From assembly GCF_029784135.1 (NCBI RefSeq), contig NC_073744.1:74813935-74877934 (forward strand): DNA of 64,000 bases, in the 5' to 3' direction. Shown in pieces: positions 56,045-64,000 of this stretch. This stretch comes from Toxorhynchites rutilus septentrionalis (taxonomy: Eukaryota; Arthropoda; Insecta; Diptera; Culicidae). Numbering within the stretch: the first letter of the stretch is position 1; each line of letters starts with the position of its first letter. The translations under genes and the position numbers were made by a program. The notes under the pieces were generated by a model. The model did no database searches. It saw only the letters and a list, made by a program, of their open reading frames with translations, and was not told the DNA's origin.

Positions 56045-59000
56045 ATGGAGCTACGTTCACGAAGAGTAATTAGAATGCGATCACCCGAGGAGGGTCCCCG
56101 AACTGGAGCTGGTCCTGGAACGGGCGTAAGAGCGAGCGGCCAGCGGCTGGAGGGCGATGTGCAAGAGCGGGCCACCAGCCGGGTTCAACCCGAAGAGCTA
56201 CCGCCACACGGAAACAGCAGCCATCGACATCACCCAAGAAACGCTGCGCCTACGAGACGTGTTGCGACTGCCAGACGACAGTCGTCCACACTTGTGGGTA
56301 CCACTAGGCGCCGGATCATGTGGACACACGAAATGAATGAATTCGTGATCCGCGCCTATTACATCTGCACTGCTTTGGAGACGGACATGAGCGGTCGCCC
56401 TCGAATACTAACAATGTTCGAGGAAGCGTATCCAGAGTTCGTCGGGAGGCTTGATCAGAACGCGATGAACGCGAGGCGTAGAGCGATAGTACGCAACAAC
56501 ATGCTCTCCCAAACGCAAATCGACGAGATCAAGCAGCAGGTGCAGAGAGAAATAAGCTCCAGGAACAACAGAGCAAGCGATGTGTCGAGACGAAGTTCAG
56601 TACGGCTGAGCAATTCATTCGCGAGTGGGGCACGCGAATCAGCACCAGTGGAGGCCACAGTACTACAACCCCCTGAGCCGGAAGACCCACAGCCAGATCA
56701 ACAACTACTACGCGATCTGGTCTTCCACTACGACGAGGCGATCTCACAGTTCCGCGACACAGACCCATTGTCGCGCCCCAGGATCCCGAAGTTGCAGCAT
56801 TCCCGCAGGCTGACAAGTGCAGTAAAGCTCATGAACGAGCACGTTCTTCCGCTGCACTTGGTTGATGCTGAGAACATGGAGGAGCTGCAACTGAAAGTTT
56901 ACTGTGCTGCTGTGGCGACCGCCAAAAGTTTAGGATACCGTATTAGGCCAAGAGGCGGACTGCTCCAACATCTCCGTGAAAGGCGTGAGCCTCCATGGCG
57001 AAGGAGATTGGAGCAACGGATCCTAAACAAGCGCGCCGCAATTGGAAGACTGATGGCGTACAAAAGAGGCAACAGATCGGCGAAATTATGTCGCCAAGTT
57101 GCTGTGATCGTGCGGCCTACTGAACCTCGCCAGCTGGGAGCTCACCAGCTGACGGAAAAACTCGACACACTGGTACAGCAATTGAGCGTCCTAACTAAAC
57201 GGCTGAAACGTTACTCTGACTCTGCAAAGCGCCAGGAACAAAATCGGATGTTCAGAGATAACGAAAAAGCGTTCTACGACCACATTAGCGACGAGAAGCC
57301 CGACTACCGCGAAGGTTTGCCAGATATTAGCGATGTGACGAACTTCTGGGCTGGTATTTGGGAGACCCCAGTACAACATCGTGACGGGCAAATGTGGTTA
57401 AGACGGGAGGAGGAGAGTTGTGGTGAAATTGGAGAGATGCCAGCTATCATCGTCGAAGAGAACGATGTCCGCGAAGCCTCGCGGTACCTGAGGAACTGGG
57501 CAGCACCGGGCCCCGATGGTGTTCAGCACTTCTGGCACAAGAAGCTGACCGTCGCACATCAAAAGATAGCTGAGTGCTTCAACAAGGTGCTACGTGACCC
57601 ACACAACCTCCCTGAATTCGCCACCCGTGGCGTCACATTCCTCCTCCCGAAAGACAGCAACACATTGAACCCATCAAAGTACAGGCCGATAACGTGCCTA
57701 TCGAGTCTGTACAAGATATTAAGCAGCATCATAACCGCCAAAGTTTCTGCCCACTGCGAACAACACCATATCATCGCAGAAGAGCAGAAAGGATGCAGGA
57801 AAAATACGCATGGCTGCAAAGACCAGGCCATCATCGACGCAGCCATAGTCGGCCAGGCGGTATATAACCAGCGGAACCTAAGTATGGCCTACATCGATTA
57901 CAGGAAGGCTTATGACTCCATACCTCACTCGTTTCTCGTCCGGGTATTGGAGCTATACAAGATTGATCCCGTCGTCGTTAGGTTCCTGCAGCATGCGATG
58001 AGGCAGTGGAGCACGTCTCTGCACCTTAGTGATGGGGAAAATGTGTTGCAGTCTAGAACGCTGCAGATAAAGAGGGGGATATTCCAAGGCGACTCTTTCA
58101 GCCCGCCTTGGTTTTGTCTGGCACTGAACCCCCTCAGTAGGACGCTCAATAGAAACGGTCATGGCTATAAAATAAGGTATGGCGACGGCGCCCACGAAGA
58201 AGTGACCCATACCTTCTACATGGATGATCTCAAGGTCTACGCTGATTCACGTCAGCGTCTAGGTGTAGCTATCCGGGTTGTCGAAGACATAAGCAGGGAC
58301 ATCTGCATGGAGTTCGGCCTCGACAAGTGCCGCTGTGTCCATCTGCTGAAAGGGCAGCTTACCGAATCCGGAGGTTACGAGGTCTATGACGGCGAGTTCA
58401 TAAGAGACATGGTTCGTGGCGAATCCTATAAATATCTTGGATTCCGACAGCTCACCGGGATTCGCCACTCCGACATCAAGACGGAGCTGCGAGACAAGTT
58501 CTTGAGTCGAGTGAACTGTGTCCTGAGGACTTTCCTCAATGCGGGGAACAAGGTACGCGCGATCAACACATTCGCGGTTCCCCTACTGACCTTCAGTTTT
58601 GGTGTAGTCAAATGGAGCAAAACTAACCTAGAGGACCTTGAGAGGAGGATGAGGAAAGCATTCAAAGAGGCCGGAATGCACCATCCTCAATCGGCACTGG
58701 AGAGAGTTTCACTGCCACGCAAAGAAGGGGGACTTGGAATAGTCGACATATCTGCACTGTGTGTTGCCCAGGTACGACAACTGCGCGAGTACTTCGCAGA
58801 ACGCGCCAACCAAAACGCGCTATACCGGGCTGTCTGCGCCGCCGACAGAGGATACAGCGCTCTGCACTTGGCGCAAGCGGAGTACCAACTCAACTGCAAT
58901 CTGCAGACAGTGGAGGAGAAGATTGCAGCTTGGAAGCAGAAGGCAGTGCATGGTGCCCACCCCCATCAACTGGACCGGCCACACGTCGACAAGGCCGCAT

Positions 59001-59707
59001 CTAATCTGTGGCTAACGCGTGGTGAACTCTCTTCAGTAGTAGAAGCCGACATGATAGCCATCCAGGACAGGATAATGCCGACGAGAAACTGCAGGCGGTA
59101 CGTCTGGCATCAAGACGTTGATGACATTTGCCGGATGTGCCATCAACCAGGTGAAAACATAGAGCACATTATGGGAGGCTGTCCCGTTTTGGCCAACGCA
59201 GCCTACACCGAGCGCCACAACAACGTGGCCCGTATTGTTCATCGACAACTGGCGCTCCAATGTGCTCTACTGGAAGACAACGTACCAAACTACCGGTACC
59301 TGCCTGCACCTGTCCTGGAAAATGACCGTTTCAAGCTGTACTGGGATCGCACTGTTCTGACCGACCTCTCGATCCACCACAACCGCCCAGATATAATGGT
59401 TTACGACAAGAGCGACCGCAAAGTCACCATCATCGATGTCGCTATTCCACTGAACCAGAATCTGGAGGAGACCCACGGTCGCAAAATCTGCAAGTACCGA
59501 CCATTGGCCGTGGAGCTCAAGGAACTGTGGGGGCTAAGGGAGGTCCCAAGAATTGTTCCAGTCGTTCTCTCTGGAACTGGAATTATCCCGAAGACACTTC
59601 TGGAAGCGCTAAAGGTGTTGAACATCGAGAAGGAATTGGCCGGCATCCAAAAGTCGGTCATCCTTAGCACCTGCGCGATTGTCCGACAATTCCTCGGTCA
59701 GGACTAA
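56045..59707 (+). CDS. RLE-LINE protein: RT, CCHC, restriction-like endonuclease
   Basis: The intact 1220-residue protein copies the LINE RNA at a nicked target. The N-terminal region is basic, with a Myb-like RRRIMWTHEMNEFVIRAYY block near residue 90. RT starts near residue 484 (AAPGPDG), with KYRPITCLSS, YIDYRKAYDS, QGDSFSP and the FYMDD box near residue 724. A zinc motif CRMCHQPGENIEHIMGGC lies near 1028, and the nuclease core RPDIMVYDKSDRKVTIIDVA near 1112 has the PD...D pattern. Single-ORF plan and RT phrases point to the R4/Dong side of RLE-LINEs. Residue 688 is Pro where both other copies have Leu in the conserved SPL-WF motif, which may harm activity. Confidence 0.92.
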   Translation: MELRSRRVIRMRSPEEGPRTGAGPGTGVRASGQRLEGDVQERATSRVQPEELPPHGNSSHRHHPRNAAPTRRVATARRQSSTLVGTTRRRIMWTHEMNEFVIRAYYICTALETDMSGRPRILTMFEEAYPEFVGRLDQNAMNARRRAIVRNNMLSQTQIDEIKQQVQREISSRNNRASDVSRRSSVRLSNSFASGARESAPVEATVLQPPEPEDPQPDQQLLRDLVFHYDEAISQFRDTDPLSRPRIPKLQHSRRLTSAVKLMNEHVLPLHLVDAENMEELQLKVYCAAVATAKSLGYRIRPRGGLLQHLRERREPPWRRRLEQRILNKRAAIGRLMAYKRGNRSAKLCRQVAVIVRPTEPRQLGAHQLTEKLDTLVQQLSVLTKRLKRYSDSAKRQEQNRMFRDNEKAFYDHISDEKPDYREGLPDISDVTNFWAGIWETPVQHRDGQMWLRREEESCGEIGEMPAIIVEENDVREASRYLRNWAAPGPDGVQHFWHKKLTVAHQKIAECFNKVLRDPHNLPEFATRGVTFLLPKDSNTLNPSKYRPITCLSSLYKILSSIITAKVSAHCEQHHIIAEEQKGCRKNTHGCKDQAIIDAAIVGQAVYNQRNLSMAYIDYRKAYDSIPHSFLVRVLELYKIDPVVVRFLQHAMRQWSTSLHLSDGENVLQSRTLQIKRGIFQGDSFSPPWFCLALNPLSRTLNRNGHGYKIRYGDGAHEEVTHTFYMDDLKVYADSRQRLGVAIRVVEDISRDICMEFGLDKCRCVHLLKGQLTESGGYEVYDGEFIRDMVRGESYKYLGFRQLTGIRHSDIKTELRDKFLSRVNCVLRTFLNAGNKVRAINTFAVPLLTFSFGVVKWSKTNLEDLERRMRKAFKEAGMHHPQSALERVSLPRKEGGLGIVDISALCVAQVRQLREYFAERANQNALYRAVCAADRGYSALHLAQAEYQLNCNLQTVEEKIAAWKQKAVHGAHPHQLDRPHVDKAASNLWLTRGELSSVVEADMIAIQDRIMPTRNCRRYVWHQDVDDICRMCHQPGENIEHIMGGCPVLANAAYTERHNNVARIVHRQLALQCALLEDNVPNYRYLPAPVLENDRFKLYWDRTVLTDLSIHHNRPDIMVYDKSDRKVTIIDVAIPLNQNLEETHGRKICKYRPLAVELKELWGLREVPRIVPVVLSGTGIIPKTLLEALKVLNIEKELAGIQKSVILSTCAIVRQFLGQD

Positions 59708-59931
59708 AACAGCACGAGCATGCAGATACGTGCATTCCGCAGAGCCTAGTCCCCCTTTGGCATTCAGAAGCCCGGGGGCAGGTGAAAATTCTGGCTAGGT
59801 TCGCCTAGTTAAGAAGTGAGATAAGTCTGCCAAAAAAAAAAAAATGTTTTAAATTCAACAGCTTTCATTAGTTACCTTGACAACCACCACTGTTGTGCAT
59901 TATTTTTTTTTCAGAGCGGAAATTATCGGAA

Positions 59932-60462
59932 ATGGAAAATTGGAATATAAATCCTTTCAAATTCAATCATCTTCCCGAAACATTAACCCGGAAAGAATGG
60001 ATAAGGTGGAAAAGGAATTTTGAAGTCATTGTAGCTGCAAGTGAAGAGAGAAACGCATCCAGGCTGAAGAACATATTGCTAGCAAAGGGAGGTTTAGAGT
60101 TACAGGATCTATTCTATTCTATTGATGGAGCGGATGTCGAGGAAGACAAGGAACGAGGAATCGACCCTTACAAAATAGCAATTGAAAAACTCGATCAACA
60201 CTTTTTGCCGAAGCAACACGATTCATTTGAACGGAATGAATTTTGTAAATTAATACCCGCAACTACTCAGGATGGATCTTGCGAAACGTTGTCAAAATTC
60301 TTGATGCGATGTTCGGAACAGGCGAAACGATGTGATTTTGGGAACACGAGTGTAGAGAGTCGGGAATTAAGGATTATTGATAAGGTAATATACTATGCAC
60401 CAACGGAACTGAGAGAAAAGTTGTTACATGAAGAAAAAGTGACGCTTTCACAACTCACATGA
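59932..60462 (+). pseudogene. Ty3/gypsy gag, N-terminal part up to an in-frame TGA
   Basis: The start MENWNINPFKFN follows a likely acceptor at 59914. The capsid-like region has TLTRKEWIRWKRNFEVIVAA and helical stretches to residue 176. TGA at 60460-60462 then interrupts the frame before the zinc knuckles. The same frame continues at once with MVNSFESIKQQ, so one substitution (for example CGA to TGA) explains the stop. Readthrough is the alternative. Confidence 0.75.
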
Positions 60463-61608
60463 ATGGTGAACTCGTTCGAATCGATTAAACAACAAGCGAA
60501 AACAATTGCGGGACCTGGATTTGAAAACGCGCCATTAACTACAACTGATAACGTTGAACGAATCAACAAACTCAACAATTCAATAAAACATAACCGTATT
60601 ACCTGCTATCGTTGTGGACTGCTTAATCACCATGCAACTGACCGTGAATGTCCGGCCCGTGGAAGGAAATGTGAAAAGTGTCACAAGATAGGTCATTATG
60701 CAAAAGTATGTCGATCAGTACAAAATTTCAAACGGCGATACGAAGGACCATCGGCGCATCGTCCAGAGAAGCGAACCAGATATGGAAATGTCCGTGCTAT
60801 CGTGGAAGAAGAAAAACCTCATCTAAATGAATCAGAAAGTTTCATTTTTAACATCGGTGATGGCGACGAATTTTTATGGACTAAGATTGGAGGAGTGTTG
60901 ATCCAGGTGTTAATTGATTCAGGTAGTTCAAAGAATATTATCGACGATGCAACCTGGAAATATATGAAGAAACAAGGATTAAGAAGCTGGATTCCACAAC
61001 AAGTTCCTAATACAATTCTTCGGGGATATGGTCGAGAAGCAAAGCCGTTGAAGATAGTGAATGTGTTTGAAGCAACCATTACAGTAGAATCAGGAAGCAG
61101 TAAATTTGAAACAATCGCAATGTTCTATGTTGTGGAAGGCGGTTTGCAGTCACTACTTGGAAAAGAAACTGCAAAGTGCTTAGGAGTGCTGAAAATTGGA
61201 TTTACGAATCCTGAACAATCAATCAACGCGGTAGTTCCTATAGCGAATCGACCATTTCCTAAGATGAAAAATGTTCGAGTAAGGATTCCTGTTAATCAAG
61301 ACATCACTCCAATAGTTCAAAGAGCTCGTCGTCCTCCTATTGCGTTACTCAGTCGGATCGAAGAGAAATTAAATGAACTGTTGATACGCGACATCATCGA
61401 ACCTGTATCGGGTCCATCGCCTTGGGTATCACCATTGGTAACCATTGTGAAAGATAACGGCGATCTTCGGCTTTGTGTGGATATGCGAAGACCAAATCAA
61501 GCAATTCAGAGAGAATACCATGTGATGCCTACGTTTGAAGATTTTCTGCCTCAATTCAAATCAGCAAGATTCTTTAGTCGATTAGACATCAAAGATGCCT
61601 TTCACCAA
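60463..61608 (+). CDS. Ty3/gypsy gag end, protease and first part of RT
   Basis: In frame with the capsid segment. Two zinc knuckles (CYRCGLLNHHATDREC, CEKCHKIGHYAKVC; about 60603-60711) form the nucleocapsid. The protease has the active-site LIDSGSSKNIID near 60910. The RT begins with RRPPIALLSRIEEKLNELL and runs through GPSPWVSPLVTIVKDNGDLR, CVDMRRPNQAI and SRLDIKDAFHQ, which ends exactly at 61608, before GTAAGA. Without splicing the frame stops at TAA 61627-61629. Confidence 0.85.
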
Positions 61609-61744
61609 GTAAGAACTCTTAAAGAGTAATAATAATAATAGTAGTAAAATAGTCAAACATTTCGGGAATATCTACTATATGAATTGTGCATTTTTATATA
61701 TACTTAGTATGTTCATAAAATTGTATTTTACTTCAATTTCTCAG
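61609..61744 (+). other. Putative 136-bp spliceosomal intron inside the reverse transcriptase
   Basis: The donor is CAA/GTAAGA and the acceptor TTTCTCAG/ATA, phase 0. The segment is AT-rich with stops in all frames. Its removal joins DAFHQ to IELEESSRY exactly as in relatives (DAFHQIEL), with no residue gained or lost. Confidence 0.7.
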
Positions 61745-64000
61745 ATAGAACTGGAAGAATCATCACGATATATAACAACCTTCATTTGTCATAAAGGATT
61801 ATTCAGATATAAACGCCTAATGTTTGGCATTTCCTGTGCTCCAGAAATGTTCCAGAAAATTTTGGAACATATTCTATCGGAATGTGATAATGTTGTAAAT
61901 TATATAGATGACATAATCGTCTCGGGAGACACTGATGCAGAACATGATGCAGCGTTGAAGAAAGTGCTCCATGTTCTGGAAAGCAGGAACATATTGCTAA
62001 ACAAGGACAAATGTATTTTCAAAGTCAAACAAATCGAGTTTCTGGGTCATCTGATTTCATCGGAAGGAATTAAGCCAACTAAAAGTAAAATTGAAGCACT
62101 GCAAAAGTTTCGCGAACCAAGAAACTCTGAAGAAGTTAGAAGCTTCTTGGGTCTAGTAACATACGTGGGAAAATTTATTCCTGATTTAGCTACAATAACG
62201 GAACCTCTAAGGCAGCTTATATGCAAAAATAATAGGTTTACATGGGAAAGAAAACATCAAAGCAGCTTTGACCTTTTGAAAAGCATGATTGCTAATGTAA
62301 AAACGCTTTCATTTTTCAATAATTCTTTGAGAACTCGAGTTATAGCTGATGCTTCTCCAGTGGCTCTAGGTGCAGTGCTTGTTCAGTTTGAAGGAAGAAC
62401 GGATGCTAATCCACAGATTGTAAGCTATGCAAGCAAAAGTCTAACCATAACCGAGAAACGATATTGCCAAACGGAAAAGGAGGCGCTTGCACTGGTATGG
62501 GCAGTCGAAAAATTTTCAGTTTATCTCATCGGTAGAGAATTTGAATTAGAGACCGACCATAAGCCGTTGGAAACCATATTTTCGCCTTCATCCACGCCTT
62601 GTGCTCGAATTGAACGATGGGTGTTGAGGCTTCAATCCTTCAAATACACTGTGAAATATAGGAAAGGTTCTGATAATATTGCTGACTCGCTCTCTAGACT
62701 GGTGATAGCAGAGGATCCTGTTGAATTCGAGAAGGACAATCATTTTTTAGTTCTAGCGGTACAGGAATCAGTAGCGGTGGACGTAGGAGAGATTGAGAAC
62801 GCTACAAGAACAGACCTCGAACTCAAAGCTGTTCGAGATTCACTCGTATCAGGAAACTGGAGCAACGTTTTAGTGAAGTCGTATGAACCGTTCCGGAATG
62901 AATTGGGTTTAATTGAAGACACAATTGTAAGAGGGAATAAACTTGTTGTACCTCGGGAACTTCGTCAACGCATGCTGCAGCTCGCTCATGAAGGCCATCC
63001 TGGGGAATCAATCATGAAAAGACGATTAAGAGATCGCGCCTGGTGGCCAGGCATGGATCGCGAGGCAAAGGATTATGTTTCATGCTGTGAAGGTTGCCAG
63101 TTAGTCGGAATGCCAAATAAACCGCTCCCGATGAGCAGACGAGAATTGCCAACAAAACCCTGGATAGACGTTGCAATCGATTTCATGGGTCCTTTGCCAT
63201 CCGGAGAGTACTTGCTGGTAATAGTCGACTATTTCAGTAGATACAAAGAAGTAGAAGTTATGTCAAGAATAAATTCTCGTGATACTGTTGAAAAGTTAGC
63301 CAAAATATTCACGAGACTAGGATATCCAAGGACAATAACGCTTGACAATGCCAGACAATTCATTGGAAAAGAGTTTGGAGAATTTTGCAAATTAAACGGG
63401 ATTGTACTAAATCATACCGCGCCATATTGGCCTCAAGAAAATGGGTTGGTAGAGAGACAAAACAGGTCACTCTTGAAGCGGCTACAGATCAGTTACGCAT
63501 TGAAACGAGATTGGAAGAAAGACTTGAATGATTATTTACTAATGTACTATACAACTCCTCATTCAACAACCGGTAAAACTCCAACTGAAATGTGTTTCGG
63601 TCGTACGATCAGATCCAAGTTGCCTTCAATCGAGGATATTGAAACTACACCTCCATCATCAGAGTATCGAGATTTGGACAAAATCAATAAAGAAAAAGGG
63701 AAAATAAGGGAGGACAGAAGGCGTCATGCTCAGGTTTCAGACATCCAGAAGGGAGATACTGTGTTAATGGAAAATCGTTTACCATCCAACAAATTAGCCA
63801 CAACGTTCAATACAGCTAAATACACTGTGCTGGATCGCGCTGGTCCGAGAGCTACAATACAGGATCAAGATACAGGAAAAACATTTCAAAGAAATGTCGC
63901 ACATTTGAAAAGATTTATCCCTCCATTTACAGAAGCAGCAACTACATCAATTACCACTGCAGGTTCAGAAGAGGACACAGCACCATCGACATCCAGCAAT
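61745..64000 (+). CDS. Ty3/gypsy RT (rest), RNase H and integrase, open at window end
   Basis: The frame is open for all 752 codons to the window edge, so there are no lesions. RT continues with GLFRYKRLMFGISCAP and YIDD (61901-61912). RNase H has VIADASPVALGAVL, KEALALVWAVEKF and ETDHKPLE. Integrase has the zinc-binding HEGHPG...CCEGC (about 62980-63105). Its catalytic Asp is in VAIDFMGPL, the second in TLDNARQF and the Glu in NGLVERQN. A GPY/F-like basic tail follows (DTVLMENRLPSNKLATTFN). The product makes and integrates element cDNA. Expression needs either removal of the upstream 136 bp or separate translation. Confidence 0.88.
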   Translation, partial: MELEESSRYITTFICHKGLFRYKRLMFGISCAPEMFQKILEHILSECDNVVNYIDDIIVSGDTDAEHDAALKKVLHVLESRNILLNKDKCIFKVKQIEFLGHLISSEGIKPTKSKIEALQKFREPRNSEEVRSFLGLVTYVGKFIPDLATITEPLRQLICKNNRFTWERKHQSSFDLLKSMIANVKTLSFFNNSLRTRVIADASPVALGAVLVQFEGRTDANPQIVSYASKSLTITEKRYCQTEKEALALVWAVEKFSVYLIGREFELETDHKPLETIFSPSSTPCARIERWVLRLQSFKYTVKYRKGSDNIADSLSRLVIAEDPVEFEKDNHFLVLAVQESVAVDVGEIENATRTDLELKAVRDSLVSGNWSNVLVKSYEPFRNELGLIEDTIVRGNKLVVPRELRQRMLQLAHEGHPGESIMKRRLRDRAWWPGMDREAKDYVSCCEGCQLVGMPNKPLPMSRRELPTKPWIDVAIDFMGPLPSGEYLLVIVDYFSRYKEVEVMSRINSRDTVEKLAKIFTRLGYPRTITLDNARQFIGKEFGEFCKLNGIVLNHTAPYWPQENGLVERQNRSLLKRLQISYALKRDWKKDLNDYLLMYYTTPHSTTGKTPTEMCFGRTIRSKLPSIEDIETTPPSSEYRDLDKINKEKGKIREDRRRHAQVSDIQKGDTVLMENRLPSNKLATTFNTAKYTVLDRAGPRATIQDQDTGKTFQRNVAHLKRFIPPFTEAATTSITTAGSEEDTAPSTSSN

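Larger units (their letters stand above)
55769..59844 (+). mobile_element. RLE-LINE copy 4, full length with intact ORF
   Basis: Runs from G1 at 55769 directly after the A-tail of copy 3 to an A13 tail (59832-59844). The next sequence is the Ty3/gypsy leader. It consists of a 276-base 5' UTR, one ORF and a 3' UTR of about 125 bases ending AGATAAGTCTGCC. Confidence 0.92.
51403..59914 (+). other. Candidate leader intron containing two LINE copies
   Basis: A consensus donor (TTG/GTAAGT, GT at 51403) lies 24 bases after the primer site. An acceptor (T10-CAG/AG, ending 59914) lies 17 bases before the gag ATG. Without the LINE copies the interval would be about 360 bases. No RNA evidence is available, so the intron is a prediction. 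Confidence 0.4.
51156..64000 (+). mobile_element. Ty3/gypsy LTR retrotransposon, 3' end beyond the window
   Basis: The order is 5' LTR, tRNA-Ser-type primer site, leader (with two inserted LINEs), gag with two zinc knuckles, protease, RT, RNase H and integrase. That gene order defines Ty3/gypsy. The gag and integrase tail resemble the Mag / K02A2.6-like group. No envelope gene is seen before the window ends. Lesions are one in-frame TGA in gag; an intron-like 136-bp segment splits the RT. Confidence 0.85.

Noticed and set aside
61745..64000. Envelope gene making the LTR element a retrovirus-like agent
   Set aside because: Nothing after the integrase tail in the window suggests a signal peptide, fusion peptide or transmembrane segment; the frame is still pol at the window end.
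1..64000. tRNA and rRNA genes
   Set aside because: None was recognised on either strand by eye; a covariance-model scan was not possible.

Overview
The window looks like a stretch of a large, transposon-rich dipteran genome, most likely a mosquito. The evidence is two intron-bearing animal genes with insect-style small introns, dozens of insect transposon families, and scattered debris from replication-dependent histone genes with intact 3' stem-loops. No bacterial, viral-genome or organellar features were seen. The species call is inference from TE content and gene style; no marker in the window fixes it.

Layout. 1-9.6 kb is non-genic repeat: histone-linked modules, a head-to-head inverted repeat of histone H3 pseudogenes and several MITEs. 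A host gene for a membrane-type Xaa-Pro aminopeptidase (M24B) runs on the + strand from at least 10,058 to 36,409. Its sixth visible exon ends at 12,039 and the next starts at 35,944, so one 23.9-kb intron splits the metal-binding catalytic domain. That intron holds a foldback element, an I-like LINE fragment, two histone H2A pseudogenes, one near-full and one truncated copy of a LINE with a restriction-like endonuclease (RLE-LINE, R4/Dong-like), a Tx1/L1-like LINE, a pogo-type MITE, a tandem 390-bp repeat and a solo LTR. From 36.5 to 48 kb lie mariner-type and hAT-type elements, a 5'-truncated I-like LINE and a nested foldback with 211-bp arms. An inorganic pyrophosphatase gene (Nurf-38 type) occupies 48.5-50.9 kb; it has two alternative last exons and a possible mitochondrial upstream start.

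The last 13 kb is one nested unit. A Ty3/gypsy LTR retrotransposon starts with an LTR (51,156-51,363) and a tRNA-Ser(GCU)-type primer-binding site, followed by a leader of short hairpins and poly(A) runs. Two head-to-tail RLE-LINE copies sit in that leader. Then come gag, protease, RT, RNase H and integrase, still open at the window end.

Most notable points. (1) The Ty3/gypsy reverse transcriptase is cut by what reads as a perfect 136-bp GT-AG, phase-0 intron; its removal makes the domain continuous. The leader also carries a consensus donor and an acceptor just before gag. (2) The RLE-LINE 5' end can be drawn as an HDV-like self-cleaving ribozyme, and its G1 coincides with the exact 5' junction of full-length copies. 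(3) RLE-LINE copies occur head-to-tail at two loci, with the tail of one joined directly or almost directly to the ribozyme G1 of the next. Together these suggest a retroelement system run by RNA processing: host splicing for the LTR element and ribozyme release for the LINE embedded in its leader. This interpretation is inference and needs RNA data.
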